From Streptococcus halichoeri (GTDB taxonomy: Bacteria; Bacillota; Bacilli; Lactobacillales; Streptococcaceae), in assembly GCF_009870755.1 (NCBI RefSeq), contig NZ_WLZU01000001.1:118812-182811 (forward strand): 64,000 nt of DNA. Reading direction: 5' to 3'. The notes beneath the pieces were generated by a model. The model had not been told where the DNA came from and ran no database searches. It worked only from the letters and a program-made list of their open reading frames with translations. The translations under genes and the position numbers were made by a program. This document shows positions 63,202 through 64,000 of the stretch, piece by piece (within the stretch, counting starts at the first letter, position 1; every line of letters starts with the position of its first letter).

Positions 63202-64000
63202 ATGTTCCACAAAGAAAATCCTAACTATAATCGCCATCAAGTTGGTTTCTATAGTTTAGATGAATTGGTACCTAAAGACCATCTCTTGCGTCAAATTGAT
63301 GAAGCGATCGATTTTTCATTTATTTATGACTTAGTGAAAGACAGTTATTGTGCGGATAACGGTCGTCCTAGTTTGGACCCTGTCATGTTAGTGAAAATTC
63401 CCATGATTCAATGTCTCTTTGGCATTCGTTCTATGCGTCAAACCATTAAAGAGATTGACGTCAATGTGGCTTACCGCTGGTTTCTTGGATTGACTCTAGA
63501 AGATAAGGTGCCTCATTTTACGACTTACGGCAAGAACTACAGCCGTCGTTTCCAAGATAAACAAGTCATTGAAGCGATCTTTTCTCATATCTTAGGGCTC
63601 TGCCTGAATGCTGGGTTAATTGACCCTACTGAAATCTTTGTGGACGGTACTCATATTAAAGCAGCTGCTAACACTCACAAATACATCAATCAGGAAGTAG
63701 AGGCGCAAGCTAAATTTATGAGTGCCCAATTAGAGCGAGAAATTGCCAAGGATAGAGAGAAACACGGAAAAAAGTTGCTAGGGCTCGCCAAAGAAAAAGA
63801 GCCCACAAGTAAGAAAATTTCTACAACCGACTCTGATAGCGGTTGGTTTCATAAGGGAGAACACAAACAAGTTTTTGCTTATAATGCTCAAGTAGCTTGT
63901 GATAAATATGGTTGGGCACTAGGATACAGTATTCACGCTGGGAATGTTCATGATAGTCAGGCTTTCCCAGAACTGTTTGACCAAATTAAAGCATTACAAC
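63202..64000 (+). mobile_element. IS1182-family transposase gene, truncated by window end
   Basis: The first 266 codons are readable, starting MFHKENPNYNRHQVGFYSLDELVPKDHLLRQID. The N-terminal DUF772-like domain includes RPSLDPVMLVKIPMIQCLFGIRSMRQ, and IFVDGTHIKAAANTHKY carries the first catalytic Asp of the DDE domain. SGWFHKGEHKQVFAYNAQVACD is also typical of the family. No frameshift is seen. It sits at the outer edge of the second M-like cluster and may have helped rearrange it. Confidence 0.9.

Overview
The window looks like a chromosomal segment of a pyogenic-group Streptococcus. The evidence is the housekeeping gene order (ctsR-clpC, groES-groEL, pbp2a-rpmG-secE-nusG, leuS, ula genes, opuAA-opuABC, polA, perR, tgt, tadA), a SpyA-type ADP-ribosyltransferase and seven LPXTG surface proteins whose C-terminal anchors resemble those of M proteins. 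I cannot name the species. Most core genes look richer in G+C than in S. pyogenes, and the abi gene near 41.1-42.3 kb is clearly A+T-rich.

Layout. 1-5.5 kb: two glyoxalase-fold dioxygenases, a CPA1 antiporter operon and a cold-shock gene. 5.9-9.6 kb: a tandem pair of M-like genes on the minus strand. 9.8-15.3 kb: the CtsR/HrcA heat-shock genes. 15.5-24.3 kb: a C69 dipeptidase, a TcaA-like membrane protein, a pseudouridine synthase, a RidA protein, PBP2a, rpmG-secE and nusG. 24.3-26.2 kb: a strongly structured non-coding stretch and a surface protein with GA (albumin-binding type) modules. 26.3-40.8 kb: leuS, the ascorbate (ula) regulon with its PRD regulator, and the OpuA osmoprotectant transporter. 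40.8-44.2 kb: an A+T-rich Abi_2/AbiF-type cassette between 62-bp direct repeats, with a candidate small RNA, then a third M-like gene. 44.6-54.9 kb: polA, a CoA-binding protein, perR, a DUF975 protein, a 47-aa peptide, the SpyA-like toxin, tgt, bioY, an MBL hydrolase and tadA. 55.2-62.8 kb: three more M-like genes, interrupted by mobile-element debris, an Fst-type type I toxin locus and a decayed RelBE pair. 63.2 kb to the end: a truncated IS1182-family transposase gene.

Main observation. All six M-like genes have a pure (TA)n tract in the promoter region, next to a conserved upstream element (about AATTCCTGACCTTAAG), and the tract ends in a TATACT -10 box. The tract is 10, 9, 6, 10, 8 or 6 units long in the six genes. 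This layout resembles the (TA)n spacer promoters behind phase variation of Haemophilus fimbriae. The family may therefore be a set of independently switching surface proteins, and it also carries signs of cassette shuffling, block duplication and gene loss.

Other points of interest are the AbiF-like gene with an adjacent promoter-hairpin-terminator unit (a possible RNA antitoxin), a par/Fst antisense toxin locus, and a conserved 35-nt motif placed identically upstream of ulaA and ulaG that is a likely operator of the local PRD regulator. A BirA box overlaps the bioY promoter, an attenuator-like hairpin lies in the nusG leader, and polA is probably translated from a leaderless mRNA. All positions come from reading the sequence; functions rest on recognised families and no database search was run.
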